64,000 nt of DNA from NCBI GenBank assembly GCA_032871835.1, contig CM065296.1, forward strand, positions 6,768,001 through 6,832,000, given 5' to 3'. Below the pieces are notes generated by a model. It saw only the letters and a program-made list of their open reading frames with translations. It did no database searches and was not told the DNA's origin. The position numbers and the translations under genes are program-made. Below, in pieces: positions 44,530-57,767 of the stretch (the first letter of the stretch is position 1; each line of letters starts with the position of its first letter). The DNA is from Dipteronia dyeriana (taxonomy: Eukaryota > Streptophyta > Magnoliopsida > Sapindales > Sapindaceae).

Positions 44530-46310
44530 ACTCTTTTAGGTAGAGTTTGTCCCCCCCATTAGTAGCTATCTTGGCCAGGGTATCTGCTCAATGATTCTCG
44601 TAACGAGGGATCTACTCGATCTTGAATCCTCTGAATCGGGTTTTAAGTTGTTCGACCAACTGGAGGTAGTCTATCATGTTATCTCTTTTCGTCTGGTACA
44701 AACCGGTGACCTAGTTAACGATGAGTTGAGAGTCGCTCTTGACAAGTAGGTAGTCAACCTTGAGCTCTATGGCTATCCTTATTCCTATTAGGAGAGCTTC
44801 GTACTTCGCTTCATTGTTTATGGCCTTGACTCGAACCTGAAGTAGTGGCATCATTTGGCTTTTCCTGGATCTGTCAAGACAATGCTAGTACCTCCCCCTA
44901 CTTGTCCGGATGCTTTATTAGTGTAGATGATTCAAGGATTATAGTCGGCTGGCTAGTCTTCAATTTTTGGATCCTTCTGGGGAACCGGTTCCAGCATTGT
45001 TGACGTATCAGGATTAGGGAGAGTTGAGAATTCAACTATGAAATCTGCTAGGTCATGGGCTTTGATAGTCATCCTTGTCTTACACTTTATGTCAAACCGG
45101 GTGAGTTCAAGGGCCCAATTAACTAACCTTCCTGACACATATGGTCTGTACAAAAACTATCGGAGCAACAAGTTCATCACATCAGCGACTGCATGAGCTT
45201 GGAAGTAAATACGGAGCTTCCACGTCGAGGTAACCAAGGCAAATGTGAGCTTATCTAGGAGGGCATAATTCTTTTTGGGCTTGGTTAACTCATGGTTCAT
45301 GTACTAAATATGTCGATGAACCTTGTCTCCACACCCTTTGATCAAAGCCTCACTAACCACCATTTTGGACACAACTAGGTAAATCTGTAGTTCTTCTCTA
45401 GGAACTGGCTTGACCAACAGTGGTGGGCTGGCTAGATATTTCTTATGAGTTTGGAAATCCTGCTCGTTGTCCTGGTCCTACTTCATATTCCTTCCCTATT
45501 TGATCACCTTAAATAAGGGAAGGCACTTGTCAGTAGACCGTGAAATGAAACAGTTGAGCGCGACCACTCGACCTATTAACGCCTGTACTTGTTTGAGTGA
45601 GGTAGGAGATTCTAGGTTCATAATAGCTCGAATCTTCTTTGGGTTGGCCTCTATACCACTCTCATGAACCAAAAACCCAAGGAATTATCTCACGGTTACC
45701 CCGAATGCATATTTGGCAGGGTTCAACCATATTTGATCTTTCTTATAATCTAGAAGGTTCAGAGAAGATGGTCCTAGTGCTCTTTCGCTACCTGGGATTT
45801 AGTGTTCATGTCATCAATGTACACCTCTATTGTCCTTTCTATCTTTGGCTTGAACAATCGATTAACCAGACACAGGTATGTAACATATGTATTTTTGAGG
45901 CCGAATGGCATCACCTTGTAGCAGTAGAGACCTGCTCGGTGATAAAGCTGATTTTATATTGATCAGCAGGGTGTATCATGATCTGGATATACTATAAAAA
46001 TGTATCTATAAATCACATGAGCTTGTTTACTACAGTGGAGTCCACTAGTTGATCGATTTTGGCAGAGGGAAGCTATCATTTGGGCAGGCGCGGTTGAGAT
46101 CTTTGTGGTCAACGCACATGCATCACTTCCCGTTTGCTTTGGTGACCATGACCACATTTGTGATCTAATTGGGGTATCGAGATTCCCTGATGAATCCAGC
46201 CTTTATCAATTTGTCAACTTCTTTCTGTATGATAGTGTTTCTTTCGGTATTGAAGTGTCGCTTCTTCTACTTGATTGATATGAAAGTGGGGTCGACTGCC
46301 AGCTTGTGAG
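44530..46310 (-). pseudogene. reverse transcriptase and RNase H of the Tat gypsy element (defective)
   Basis: Minus strand. The order includes YKVMPFGLKNTYVTY-like text (about 45890-45925), an intact catalytic YIDDM (about 45810-45824), FLGFLVHESGIEANPKKI (about 45630-45685), and the RNase H linker with LTRFDIKCKTRMTIKAHDLADFI (45060-45130). Stops and frame changes throughout. Followed, as expected, by the integrase. Confidence 0.82.
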
Positions 46311-46679
46311 CGGCCAAGAAGATAGAGATCCTCAACATCTCGTCATGACTCCAAGCGAATATGTCATGTATTCCCAGAAAAGCTTAATCAGACATTCTTT
46401 TACTCCTAATTCGAAGGTTGCCCTAACCTTGACTACCTTGGATCGGTCGTCCTCTCTGATCAAAATTTCTTCTAACTCATCAACAGGATGGCCATTGGCC
46501 TATACCTTGTCTTCTTCTACTTTGAACTCAACTTGGACATCGCTCAGCGCGTATTCTTCTTACTCTCTTAGAACGTTTGGGACCACAGAATCCATCTCTA
46601 GCGATCCTTATCCCTATACCATTGCTACCTACACATACTACTTCATTAATGTTGTGGGATTTATAGAAATTGTGTAACA

Positions 46680-47170
46680 TTTACGGGCTACCTACTGATC
46701 TCCATGTTTCTCACCTACCTCGTTCCTTGTCGGGAACTTTAGGACGTTATGGTAGATGGATAGCACCCGCTTGAGTGCCGATAGGAAAGGCCTCCCTAAA
46801 ATGGCATTATAAGCCGACGAGGTGTCGACCATAACAAAATCTGTCATGATGTTCTATTGTAGAGGCATAGTTTCCACGATAACTGGCAAAATTTTTGATC
46901 CCACTGAAATGATTGAGTCCCCAGTGAAACCGTACAATAAGGTGGTACAACTGTTGTAACACTGCTGTTTCAAGTTGAGCTTTTCTAGAGTGTCCTTGAA
47001 GAGGATGTCCATGCTGCTACCTGTGTCAATCAAAACGAGGTGAACCAATCAATTGGTGATCTCTACCGTGATCACCATGGGGTCGTCGTGTTGCTTCACG
47101 GTATTGTACACAAATGCTTTAATAAAAATGATCTGAGTTGATTGAGAGGTTTCCTCCAAGCCTTGATCTT
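46680..47170 (-). pseudogene. aspartic protease of the Tat gypsy element (defective)
   Basis: Minus strand: VHLVLIDTGSSMDILF (about 47000-47048), the DTGSS active site, then YGFTGDSI and AYNAILGRPFLSAL (about 46770-46815). This is the typical retropepsin-like series of gypsy elements. Confidence 0.8.
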
Positions 47171-47179
47171 CTTTGAAGA

Positions 47180-49055
47180 TGCCCCTCTTCAATTCGAGGA
47201 ATCTTCCTTGCATGGTTCTTTCTGAAATTGTTAGAGCTACCAGCTAGGGATAGTCCTCTACTGATGGTGTGTATGACCTAGATTTGCTGCATCATGTCTT
47301 TCTGTTCTCTTTTTCTCTTCTTTGCATGATCTCAGTTCTCGGCTTGAACATTCTTTCCTTTGTGGATGCTATTTCGAACCTGCTGTAAGAACTCCATCAA
47401 GCAGCCACCCCTCACTAGTGTTTAGATCTGGTTACACAAGCTAAAGCACTCCGAGGTGTTGTGCCCCACGTCCTCATGGAAGTCGCAGTACTTATACCGG
47501 TTCCTTACATCTACCGGGGCTTTTATGAGACCTGGCTTTCTTAGCATCCCTTTATCCTGGATGGCGAGGTAGATCATCTCGTAGGATGTGTTTAGAGGAG
47601 TATAGTGGTCATATCCCCTCTCATCCCAGGCTTTGAGGGCCACCGTGAGGCTCAATGAGGGGCTCACCTATTCAGACACCGGTCTTGCTGAGGTTTTTTA
47701 AGTAGAGGTCAGTATATGGATCAATTGGGGGGGTCTGTTCTGATCTTTTGGGGTTGGTGCGGGCTTAGGGGTTTCTAACTTCTAGCGCTTGGCAGTCCTC
47801 ATGTCATCATGCTCGATCCTGATTCTAAATTGCATATCTATTTCCACCTACTCGAGGGCTCTATCATAGGCCTCTTGGTAGGTTTTCGACAGATGCTTGG
47901 CAAATGACTGGAACAGTCTGCCCGCCCATAAGATCCTACAGAATTTTCAGCGAAAACCCTATCTGAATCACCTCTTTATGGAATCTTTCCATGTAAGACC
48001 TGAGTGCCTCCCCACACTCTTGAATGACATACTGCATGTGTATCAGATCCTTTGGTCGCGGTTTAATCCCTTAAAACTTTGAGTAAAAATCAATAGATAA
48101 TTTGGAGAAGCTATCCACGTTGCCTGCGGGCAACTTTCTAAACCAGGCTTTGGCGTAGTCAGTCAGCATGGTGGAGAAAATTCGATACATGGCTGCTCTG
48201 GTAGCATTTTGGGCCTCCATATGCTAGACAAAGCTATTTAGGTGGCTCAGAGGATCTTCAGACCCATAATATTTGTCAACCATCATTTTAAATTTAGAAA
48301 GGAACTCTGCTTCCTTGATCCTCCTGGAGAAATGAGCATTCATCTTTCCTAAAGGATCATTCCGGCTCTTCCGGTGTTTGCCTTTCTTCAACTTCTGAAC
48401 CTCTTTCTACATCCGAGCCAACTGATCCCGCAAGCGTTTGTTCCCGGCGTTCTTAGACTCAACTTCAGAGTCTTCATTATTATAGCCCTCAGTGGAGATA
48501 GAGATCTCGCCCTTGTTACCTTCGGGGGAAAGATCTCTCCTAAAGCTTCTCCGGCTACCTCCTATCTCGGGTCTTGGCTCTCCTATGGTATTCACAGGTT
48601 TAACTAAGCGGTAAGGTCTCCCTAGCGGGACATTAGCTACTAATTTAACCTATCTTGATTGATAACACGATGACCTGAGCGGATCCAGGGGCATGAGCTC
48701 TAATTTGTCTCTAACCATGAGGATATGTCCCAACCTGTCATGGACTTGTACTGGTGACGGTGGTCCCAACCTATCGAAGGCAGTCGACCTGGTCCTTGAT
48801 CTCTAGGGATCTTTCCGGGTACCAGGTTCAACGGGTTGGGGAGTGATTCCCTCTGCCACAAGTCAGAAGCGGACGCTCTCGATAAAAGTTGTAGCCTGTT
48901 GCTCAAGCATAGCATGATCTGCTACTGGGGTAACTCAGGCTTGAGCTGTAGTAGACATGATTATGGTAGGATGGTGATATCTCGACTTCTTCCCTTTCTT
49001 CCGTGCTCTCTTGGTTGAAGCAATAGATTAGTGCCTTGAAGCCTTGGACTTCCAT
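47180..49055 (-). pseudogene. gag of the Tat gypsy element (defective)
   Basis: A possible ATG lies at 49055 on the minus strand. Charged linker text includes SEVESKNAGNKRLRDQLARM (about 48407-48470). The gag core reads YYGSEDPLSHLNSF, MYRIFSTMLTDYAKAWFRKLP and SIDFYSKF (about 48060-48270), like the Retrotrans_gag family: YdGttDPe.HL..F, F...L...A..WF..L. A late RYKYCDFHEDVGHNTSECFSL (about 47440-47500) is the zinc-knuckle-like CxFHxDxGHxTxxC block of Tat gags. Stops interrupt it. Confidence 0.82.
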
Positions 49056-49108
49056 TGGGATGATCGAAGCCTCATGATCCTATAAAAACGATAAACACGT
49101 GACTTTAT

Positions 49109-49147
49109 AGAGGGTGTGGAATACTTCCCACAGAAGGCACCAAAAAG
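49109..49147 (-). other. primer binding site region of the Tat gypsy element
   Basis: Minus strand, just inside the right LTR: TTTTTGGTGCCTTCTGTGGG. It is close to the TGGCGCCGTCTGTGGG site common in plant gypsy elements (from memory). Confidence 0.65.
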
Positions 49148-50286
49148 TGTTAACTAGAAATTCGCTATAAATGAAGAATATCAACTAACACCCTAAGGAC
49201 CACAACCTCGGTAGATCGCGGTCAAGGTACGTACCTCGAGTACCAATTTCACGTGTGAAGAATAAGTGGAATGAAGAAAGGAGCGATGGTATGTTAAGTA
49301 ATAATCTTTTATTGAACAATGCAATGAGTACAGTGAAGTGGTGAACGATACAGTAGTATGAAACTCTCAATTTCTATCTCTCTTACTTAACTAATTGGAG
49401 GTGGCAATATTGTATCTGTCGATAAGTGGACACTTCTCTCAATGGTGATGACTAGGCTTTTCACTGATTGTAGAGTCAAGCAATAGCTCTTAAGGTTTCT
49501 GGACTCAGCTTTTTCTCCCTTCTTTCTTTCAGTTGATATTATTCTTACACTTATACACGGAGTTGCTAGGGTTTTTCCTTGGCATACAATTCCAAGATCA
49601 TTGGATTGATCTTCTTTCCCCATTTGACAGGATTTTCTGTTTAATGTCGTTGACTCTGGAGAATCAACTGGTGGAGGATATCTTGGTAAGAAACGTGGTT
49701 GTTTCCCTTTAGAACTCTTTCATCGTGACAGAGCATATGTGGAGCTTATTTATTGCATACGGAACAATTCAACTTCCTTTGTTAGTGGCGTGATACCTCA
49801 GGGCATCAACCTGGTGATGTGGCAAGGTACCTCAGAGTGCAAATCTATGGATGAGTCATCCTCAGGTAGCCTCCTGGTGGGGTACCTTGAGGTACCATCC
49901 TGGTGAGATGGAGCTTGTCTGATGGCGATGGTGAGGTACCTTGGGGTACTATTTCGGCAGCGAGGTACTTGGTCGATCTCGTTGGAGCTTTGCGATATCC
50001 TATGAGCTTTACTTGCATCTTTCTTTCTGCTAGAAAGGTAGAATATGTACCTTGACTAGATAACAAAGCAGTTGTCTAGGGATTTGGGTACCGGTGGACC
50101 GTGAAGGTGCAGGAGCTTCGTCTTGCTCTTATAATGATGTCAAGGTTCCTAAGTTTTGTTGGGCGTGGTACTTTGAGGTAGACCATTGTGTCTGGTACCT
50201 ATTCAGTGCATGGAGACGATTTCTACCAGGTGCTAATTAAGTGGAAAATTGTCATTTGGACCCTTGCCAAAATTTGGCTATTAACA
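49148..50286 (-). repeat. 5' LTR (minus orientation) of the Tat gypsy element
   Basis: It starts TGTTAACTAG and ends TTGGCTATTAACA, followed by CCCAT (50287-50291). Paired with 34776-35912. Confidence 0.88.
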
Positions 50287-50291
50287 CCCAT

Positions 50292-51225
50292 GTTTTCCAA
50301 CATCGAGTCCAAAAACTAGTGAACAACACTGTTATAAGCCTTTTCAAAGTCATGCTTCACTAGAGGAAAAGACAAAACCTTAATAGCCTTGATTTTATGA
50401 TCAATATACCACATTTTCATAATAACTTTAATGGCCTCGAGTTTAGAGGACAAGACAAAACCTTCAGATCCAGAGACCTTGTTGTCCAACCAACCTTTTT
50501 TAGCACTATCTATAAGGCATTTGTCCTCCATCCATATATTATAAAAGTGAAAAGGGTTGGGGCCCTAATCAATATAAGGAACCCTAATAAGATTGGCGTT
50601 GAGGTCCGAAAGATTCCTACGGAGTCTCTTTGGATGAACTTGGGGAACAACGAAAGAATTATTAGGGAGATTAAGAATCGATCTAATCTCGCCCTGAATT
50701 GAACGTCTTACATCAGAATGTCAACCACTTTAGCTTTGAGAATAACATAATTTAAGTTCCTTAGGGAGCTTGAGACACAAACTGCTCATCTTCTCTCCGA
50801 TGGATAAAGAACCGAATGAAAGTTCTACCTGGTACACAAAGGCAAGATAAAGGTCAGATGAGCATTGGTGATGAAGTCCCATAAGGAAATCCTCTCATTG
50901 TCATTGTTGGGGGCATAGGCATCGCAAAAGACCATGACCTTTTTTGACTTAATCAGTTCATCTGTAAAAACAATACCTTTATGATTAGAGATACCACAAA
51001 AAGATCCTCATTCCATAAGATGATAAGATCTCCGGCCGTTCCCTCCGCATGCACCCTAATTCCTCTTATAAGCCATGAACCCCCTAACGAGATAATCGCA
51101 CTACTATCAAAAGAACAAAGATTGGATTCTTGAATAAATAAGATCATAAACTTATGAGCCAACGCCAAAATATGATCCACCCTTCTTTTTTCCCCGCAAC
51201 CCAAACCTCTAACGTTCAAAGACAT
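50292..51225 (-). pseudogene. LINE ORF2 N-terminal part: endonuclease and start of reverse transcriptase (defective)
   Basis: Minus strand from ATG 51225: MSLNVRGLGCGEKRR (N of the active site), FIQESNLCSFD (E), then SWLIRGIRV and a LIILWNEDLF block. This is the AP-endonuclease-like domain of plant L1. A later ARLDRFLI block is followed by DLNANLI in place of the usual SDHNPI, so the His is lost. The reverse transcriptase start ends in VKHDFEKAYNSVVH, with Asn where DFEKAYDS has Asp, and LDSMLENMG at the insertion site. Confidence 0.85.
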
Positions 51226-51239
51226 AGTTAATATGGACT

Positions 51240-53700
51240 TAATGAAACCTCCACCCTTCAGTTCAAAACCTACAACTGAGCTTTTCGAATCCTGGCCAAA
51301 TCTTCTAACTCTCTTCTTAAAATTTCCTTGGCTATGTCTTCTTCAACCTCATTAAAGTCGAAGCTTAACGCTACCTCAGTTTCGATAACTTTGGTTATCT
51401 CCTCCTATAGGTTCCAATTAAGACCCCCTTGTTATCATTAGAATTCAAGTCAACGCTCAAAGATATGCCCTTTTCAATGACTTTGGCAATCTTCTTCTCT
51501 AAATTCCAGTACTTGATGGGACAACTAACCACTAGACTTCCATTCCTTACCCCATTTTTCGCTATTAATTCCTTGAGTTTGTCTGTCATAATTGTCATTC
51601 CATGCTTTTTTGTCAGAGCTTTAGATCTCCTTCCCTTTTCCTTGTAAGAATGGCAGTCCAATTCCACACTAGATAATATCTCCCTACTATCCTCCTCCAC
51701 TACAGCAGGCACAAGGATATGATGTCCAGCAACATCAGTGACTTGTATTGGATTGATCGCCTAATCACTGTTTAAAGAATGTTAAGCCCTAGGGAGAATA
51801 TTGTGCTCAATGCCATTTTTGCACGGGATAAGGAGAACATCATCTAATAGATCCATCGGAAGGGCCACTAGAGATACAACATTGGACACCTCAAATGGGT
51901 CATCAGTTGGATGTTCATAATGGGCTTTCGGTGAGCTATAGATTCCCTTATGTGACTGACTATGTACTTCGGTTTACCCTAACTTGGGCCAATGCCCATT
52001 TAGACTTAATAGATTGATAATTAGAACACTCCCCATGGAACTTTTAAGAATTAAGAGGAGTCCGCCTATCCATGCTCACATTGCCAGAAAATGAGTTGTT
52101 CTCATCATTACTACCATTACCACTATCACCAACTACAACATTTTACTTTCTCATAACCAGCTTAACATTGGGGTTCAATAATGATTTGACTCTAGGCTTT
52201 TCAAAACGTACCCTTTTGCCTTTGTCAACAAGTCCCTTAAAGATAAAAGAGCTACCAACTTTCTTTTTGAGATAACAAAGGTTGACAGGCCTTTTAGAGC
52301 CCTGTTTACAAGGTTTCCTAAGTTTCTGACTCCCCTTAGTTGTAGCTTGGCAATGTGGCTCCATGTACATTGGGATAATTTGAGCTTTAGACTTGACACC
52401 AATCTTGTTTTTATCTAGATTGAGAGTAGCAGAGCTGCCACTTTTATCTGAAGAAAGAAAATGGCTTGCCATTTCAATTTGGAAAGGATTTGAAATTTTC
52501 TTGGGAGGTCAGCATCTTCAAGCACAAGTGCTTGTTCAACTAAGGAAAGTCCATCGAAGTAAGGTCTTCAACAACCAAAACGACGAATGATTTCCTGCCT
52601 CTTTCAACCTTCACTCTTGAAGAGCAAGAATACCCAAAAGGGATAAGCACTAGAATGCTGCCTCCATCTAGCCTTTTTATTAGGAAAGAGTATATTCTTT
52701 AATCGGTAAGGGCTCACCAATGATCCACCCCAATTTGATGAAGAAAGCTTTGCACTAGCAATCCAAAGACACCTCTAGATACTTCAATCAAGCAAGCCTA
52801 GCTTAGGTAAAAACTCCATTGACCATCTACCCATAGAAGATGAGCAATTATCCCATAAAAACTTATGTTTGATGAACTCTGAGCTCTCCCATTCAGAGTT
52901 AAAAACCCATAAAATGGATTTGTCCCTTAAGTAAAAAGAAAAAAAAAGGGAGACCCCTTCCCTAAAGCAGGCGACTTACACTCGAAACGTCGGAGAAATT
53001 TTGGAGAACCCATATTGCACCTTTGGCCACCTGGTCCTCTTTACTGTTGACACTTCCCAGTGCATGGAATCCTCTATATCCGTCTTCAGATTCATCTTTG
53101 CATCCTTCTCCCGTCGACTTTGTTTCACCATATCTATGAAGGACCAACCTTCCTTCTGTTATCCCACGTGGCATTGCTATGAACCTTGGCTTCACAACGG
53201 GCTGCCCCATTTCTATTCTCAAAAGCTTGATCTCTACCAACTCTTTAGACACTCATATACCTCATGTTGTTCCACCCAAAAGAACCAATTTTAGAATGAT
53301 AGGCCAACCGTACAGGTGCATCCCATTAGTCATTTTAGCCACCTTCAAAGCTTCAGCCAAGATTTCAAACCTCACAAAGGCAAAACAACTCTAGTGGACT
53401 TAGTTGACAAGACAATGTCTCTAACTTTTCCAAATGGGTTAAACATTCCCTATAATCCCGTCTGATCAACTACCAGATTGAAATTATTAATGAAAATGAA
53501 GAAAAGACTCTCCCTAAAGTCCATTCTCCCTTCTTGGCTTCTCAAACCAAGCACTCTCTCTAACTTTCTTTCTCATGTTACTCTCTTTCTTTTCCATTAC
53601 TTTAATCTTTCTTCCAGATTTAAATTGGGTTTTGCAATCACACTGGATTTTCAGAGCAATTGGTACATTTTGATACTTTAACTTGTTCTTAGGCAAGCAA
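51240..53700 (-). pseudogene. LINE ORF1 with RRM-like domain (defective)
   Basis: Minus strand. The N-terminal part is basic (KSGRKIKVMEKKESNMRKK). A RRM-like fold is readable at about 53280-53490: FIFINNFNLV (RNP2-like), FGKVRDIVL, then after a frameshift FAFVRFEILAEALKVA (RNP1-like) and TNGMHLYGWPI. Further frames downstream (to about 51400) are Lys/Ser rich and unrecognised. Plant L1 ORF1 proteins often have an RRM-type domain for RNA binding. Confidence 0.65.
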
Positions 53701-53805
53701 GATTGGAGCCATTAGGGTATTGAAAGCACTTATATAAACAAAATTTAGATCAAAATCTCTCAAAGAGCTTTGTTATCCTTATCCCAATTTATTAGTAACT
53801 TAAGA

Positions 53806-54351
53806 TGTTGGAAATTTAGGTTCTAAAAGAGAGAATAACTACAAACAAACACGGTAAGAATACAGAAAATGATTATAAGACTTCAAGGCTCAGAATGCAA
53901 TTCTTTTAGACAATAATTATCCATTTTCCAATAAAATGGTGACTACACAATGGGTTTGAAACTTTTGTTGTCAAAATTCAATGAAGCCTAATAATCTTAT
54001 TGTTGATTTCAAGTTATGTACGACAAGAATCAACCACTTTGAACTCTATTAATAATAATCTCGATGATGCCCTAGAGAATAGAAGAAGAGAAAGAGAATT
54101 TGAAATGGAAGAGAATTGTATGTTGTTGTTGTGATTCAAAGACAAACTATACATGTGTATTTATAGTGTTTTCTTAAACGGTTGTATCTCTTCACAAAAG
54201 TTGTGTCTTTACACGACAAAGGATATGTCTGTACATGATTAAGTTATATCATTTCATATTAAAAGTTGTGTCTTTATACAATAAAAATTGAGTCTTTCGT
54301 AATCTGTTACAACCTTTTGTTTTTTTTTTTAACTAAATGAAATTTCCAACA
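53806..54351 (-). repeat. 3' LTR (minus orientation) of copia element 3
   Basis: It starts TGTTGGAAATTTAGG and ends AATTTCCAACA. The purine-rich GTGGGGAT on the minus strand lies just outside (54352-54360). Confidence 0.87.
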
Positions 54352-56012
54352 ATCCCCACAATTTCTCAAAAGATAAAAAAAAATAAAAAATGTATTAATT
54401 TCAATATAAGATATTTGACATCTTCTACAAGTCAAGTACATAAATGATAAGTGTTTTTTGGACTTCAACTTACACTTAGTACAAATAATTTAAAGCATGA
54501 TCAAGGCACTGAGGTGAACGTATCTTGAACCTAGAATCCTTAGAGATTCACTGGAATCATCGCACATACTGACTTTAAAGAGTAGAGTATTATGATTGCT
54601 CTGTATGTTAATGGCCATGTGTATAAAATTCAGATTTTGTGAGTGCTCTTAGAAACGGTCTTTTTTCCTAGGAAGCAGCTTGACTTTCATTACTCACAAT
54701 GTAAATTTACTGAGTAATTCTGTGAGTTACTCATTTCAATTTATTAAGGACTTAATCCAACCTCTAATCATCCACAAAACACCACTAGATTAAGAAATAT
54801 GGTAATTAAATTTCTCTAGTGTACCATGATCACATATTTGACTTGTATGTACCATATTGAACTTTGTTTATCCATTTCAAGACATAAGTTGGGTTCCCAT
54901 CAAACGCGATCAACGTCATTCACAAACCTTAGCCCCATTCTTTTCAAAGAGGAATATCTACTAAAAGATTCTTAAGCCATTCTGCTTCTTTAACTGTATC
55001 TGCTAATGCTATAAGTTCTGATAACATAGACAAATCAGAAGCCATTGATTGGTTCTTTGATCTCCATGACACTGTAGGACCTCTCAAAGTGAAGATCCAC
55101 CCAGTAGTAGACTTTGATTTTATCTCTACATTGTTTCAGGTCACATCACTAAATCCTTCGAAAATAGGAGGGGACCCCTGATAATGTAAACCGTAGTCCA
55201 TTATTCCCTTCAAGTATCTGAGAACTCTAGAAATTGCTATTGTTAGGTTTTAGATTGTGTTGCATTAATTCCATATCAAAATGATGTTTACTTGTAATAA
55301 TTTAGTTGTTTAGATTCATGATGATTCAAGCTTCAAAGAAGAAGGAACAACTAGTCAAAGCAAGTTTACAGTCTTCAAAGAGAAAGGATGCCATATGGTT
55401 CTACAAAGGTATACTAAGATCTTATCTTTCTCTTACAAGGCTTAAGCACACACACACAATTCATACATTTGTGTCCCTTTATCGTTGTGCACCATTATAG
55501 GTACACACATATAATTCATTCATATGTGTCCCTGCATCATTGTGCCCATTTATAACACATTCACACACTTGAAGATGAATGCTCATGCATTAGTATGAAA
55601 ATAACATGTTTTGGAAAATGCATGATTGGAGACTATATCTATGTAGTTTGCATTCTAGTGTGAATTGTGTTTGTATGTGTATATGTTTGTATAACATGGA
55701 TATTGAAATTTATTTTAGTCTTAAATCATTCTTGATTGAGTTCTGGTCATTTCGGTTACTCATACTATTGATTTCAAGTTCTAAGTCAAAAGATACTACA
55801 TTTTCAACTCATGTTGCATACATTGTCTTCGTCTTCATATATCGAGTTGAATTATTATTTTTTGGGTTGAGTATCTTATCTGTCCATATCTGTGAGAGAT
55901 TTAGGGTTTGTAATCAATAAACGGATTTGAATTCCGAGTTCGGAGGCCAGAGAATTGCAGAAGAACGTGAGGGGAACGCATGAGGAAAAGATGTGCAACC
56001 AAGCACTCTTTT

Positions 56013-56078
56013 CTGAGATGGCGCGTGGCCATCGGGACAAAATGCTTGCTGCCCAGAGTTGGCCACGCGCCATCTCAG
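56013..56078. repeat. perfect 19-bp inverted repeat in copy 2
   Basis: CTGAGATGGCGCGTGGCCA (56013-56031) and its exact inverse (56060-56078), with a 28-base loop. It matches the position of the imperfect palindrome in copy 1. Confidence 0.9.
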
Positions 56079-57092
56079 ACAGAAAGCATGCTTGGTGCAC
56101 TTAAGGTCATTTTGGTCAATTTTCTTGTATTCTTTCTCTCTCCTTTATATATCTCTTCCCTCTCACATTTTATTCTAAGAAGAGATTCAAAATTTGAGTG
56201 CAGAATTTTCTCCCAAATTTTCTCACCTTCCAAGTACCATAACTTCTTCATTTGAACTCCGATTTGAGTGATTCAAAGTTGAGTGTGTTTTTCTATTCAT
56301 CCTCCATCTTTTCTTTGAAGGTTTGAGTTAGTTTTATTGCTTTTTTTGGAGTCTAATCTCACAAAAACGGGACTGCACCAAATCAACTAAGGTATTGATT
56401 TTCTCTCAAAATTTTCTTTTAAAACTCGGTCAATTGCCTTGGGTTTTCTTCTTCAACATATATATGTGTCTTGTGATTTTTTTAATTTGAGTTTTGAACT
56501 CATTTAAAGCTAGATTGAGTTTCAATTGAAGTCTCACATGTTGAGTTAGGTTTTGATTTTGTCAATGTTTTCACATGTTTGAGATTGTATCATGCTGGCT
56601 TTGATTCTAGGACTATCTGATGATCTTTAATTGATTGATTTTGTGAAAAATAGTTCCTCACATATATTAGGCTCTCTTTGGCCTAAATCTCACTATAATA
56701 CATGTGCTTGTCTTCTTTTGAGCTATTCATGTGCTTTGTTGAATCTATGAATAGAAAATGTGCTCTAGAACTTTAGCTTTAATCTAAATGACTTTGTCAC
56801 ATGATTTTAGCATGTTTTTGATATATGAGATTTAAACTTGATTATGTATTAATTGAACATATCTTGTAACTCAAGTTTTAGATTTATGCATGTATCTAGG
56901 TTGTAATTAGTGTTGAACATATCTTACATGATCTAGATGGATTAAACATGCATGATTGACTAGACTACATTTGTTTTGTGCATTCATGCTCATGTTTAGT
57001 ATTTTCCATAGGATGTGTTGATCATAACATTCTATATTGTGTGCTTGTTTACGTTTTGCATTCATGATCACCTAGATGTCTTGTGAGAAGGA

Positions 57093-57391
57093 AGTCTTGA
57101 CAATAGGTGTGAGACCTATGTTGTTGAGCAAGAAAGTCTTGGCAAGAGGTGGAAAACCTCGGATTGTCAAGCAAGGAAGTCTTGCCTAGGGTCGTGAGGA
57201 TCCGGAAGGGTGAGCAAGAAAGTCTCAACTAGAGTCGGGAGGACTCGGATAGTTGAGCAAGAAGTCTTACCTAGGGTTGTGAGGATCCGGAAGGGTGAGT
57301 AAGGAAGTCTTGACTAGGGTCGTGAGGATCCGAAATGGTGAGCGAGGAAGTCTTAACAAGAGGTGTGAGGCCTCGGATTGTTGAGCAAGGG
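57093..57391. repeat. minisatellite of seven 42/43-bp monomers in copy 2
   Basis: Monomers begin at 57093, 57135, 57178, 57221, 57263, 57306 and 57349. Copy 1 has nine. Confidence 0.88.
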
Positions 57392-57720
57392 GGTGACATC
57401 TTAATGAGTAGGATATGAGGGTAGTTTCTAAGTGAATGGGTCACTTGAGAGATTGTACTTGTCTTATCTACTAGTGGATTTTGTTTGCCGGCGGTTGCTA
57501 ACCCTTTGATGTTTCCTCTTCGAAGGTTTACCACGTTAAATCTTGTGTCAACTTTTCTCTATCCCTATCTCTCTTATATTTGTATTTGTTATTTGAATAC
57601 TATGAATAGAACTTTAAATGTAAATTGACTTCCTTTCTATAATATAAATTGTGTATGTGTTATGATTACTTGTTTGTATCACACTTTGCTTGTTTTATAT
57701 ATTGATTAAGTGTCTTTAAT

Positions 57721-57767
<47 letters not shown>

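Larger units (their letters stand above)
34776..50286 (-). mobile_element. Ty3/gypsy element of the Tat type, 15.5 kb, with antisense gene and nested LTRs
   Basis: LTRs of 1137 and 1139 bp (34776-35912 and 49148-50286) bound a minus-strand gag-protease-reverse transcriptase-RNase H-integrase series. Next to the left LTR is a long non-pol region (35913-40990) that carries a plus-strand gene. Perfect 5-bp target duplication CCCAT. The domain order with RNase H before integrase is gypsy. The large size and the extra region between integrase and 3' LTR fit the Tat lineage. Many stops and diverged LTRs show it is old. Nested insertions: a 778-bp solo LTR (36666-37443) and a 2230-bp LTR (41174-43403). 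Confidence 0.92.
32206..53805 (-). mobile_element. L1-type LINE, interrupted by a 15.5-kb gypsy element
   Basis: On the minus strand the order is ORF1 with an RRM-like domain (about 53700-51240), then ORF2 endonuclease and first half of the reverse transcriptase (51225-50292). The rest of the reverse transcriptase, the zinc-finger region and RNase H (34770-32501) and a 3' untranslated region ending near 32215 complete it. Without the gypsy element (34776-50286 plus one CCCAT) the LINE is about 6 kb, the usual full-length size of a plant L1. No target duplication of the LINE itself was found. Its 5' end may be cut by copia 3 at 53806. Confidence 0.88.
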
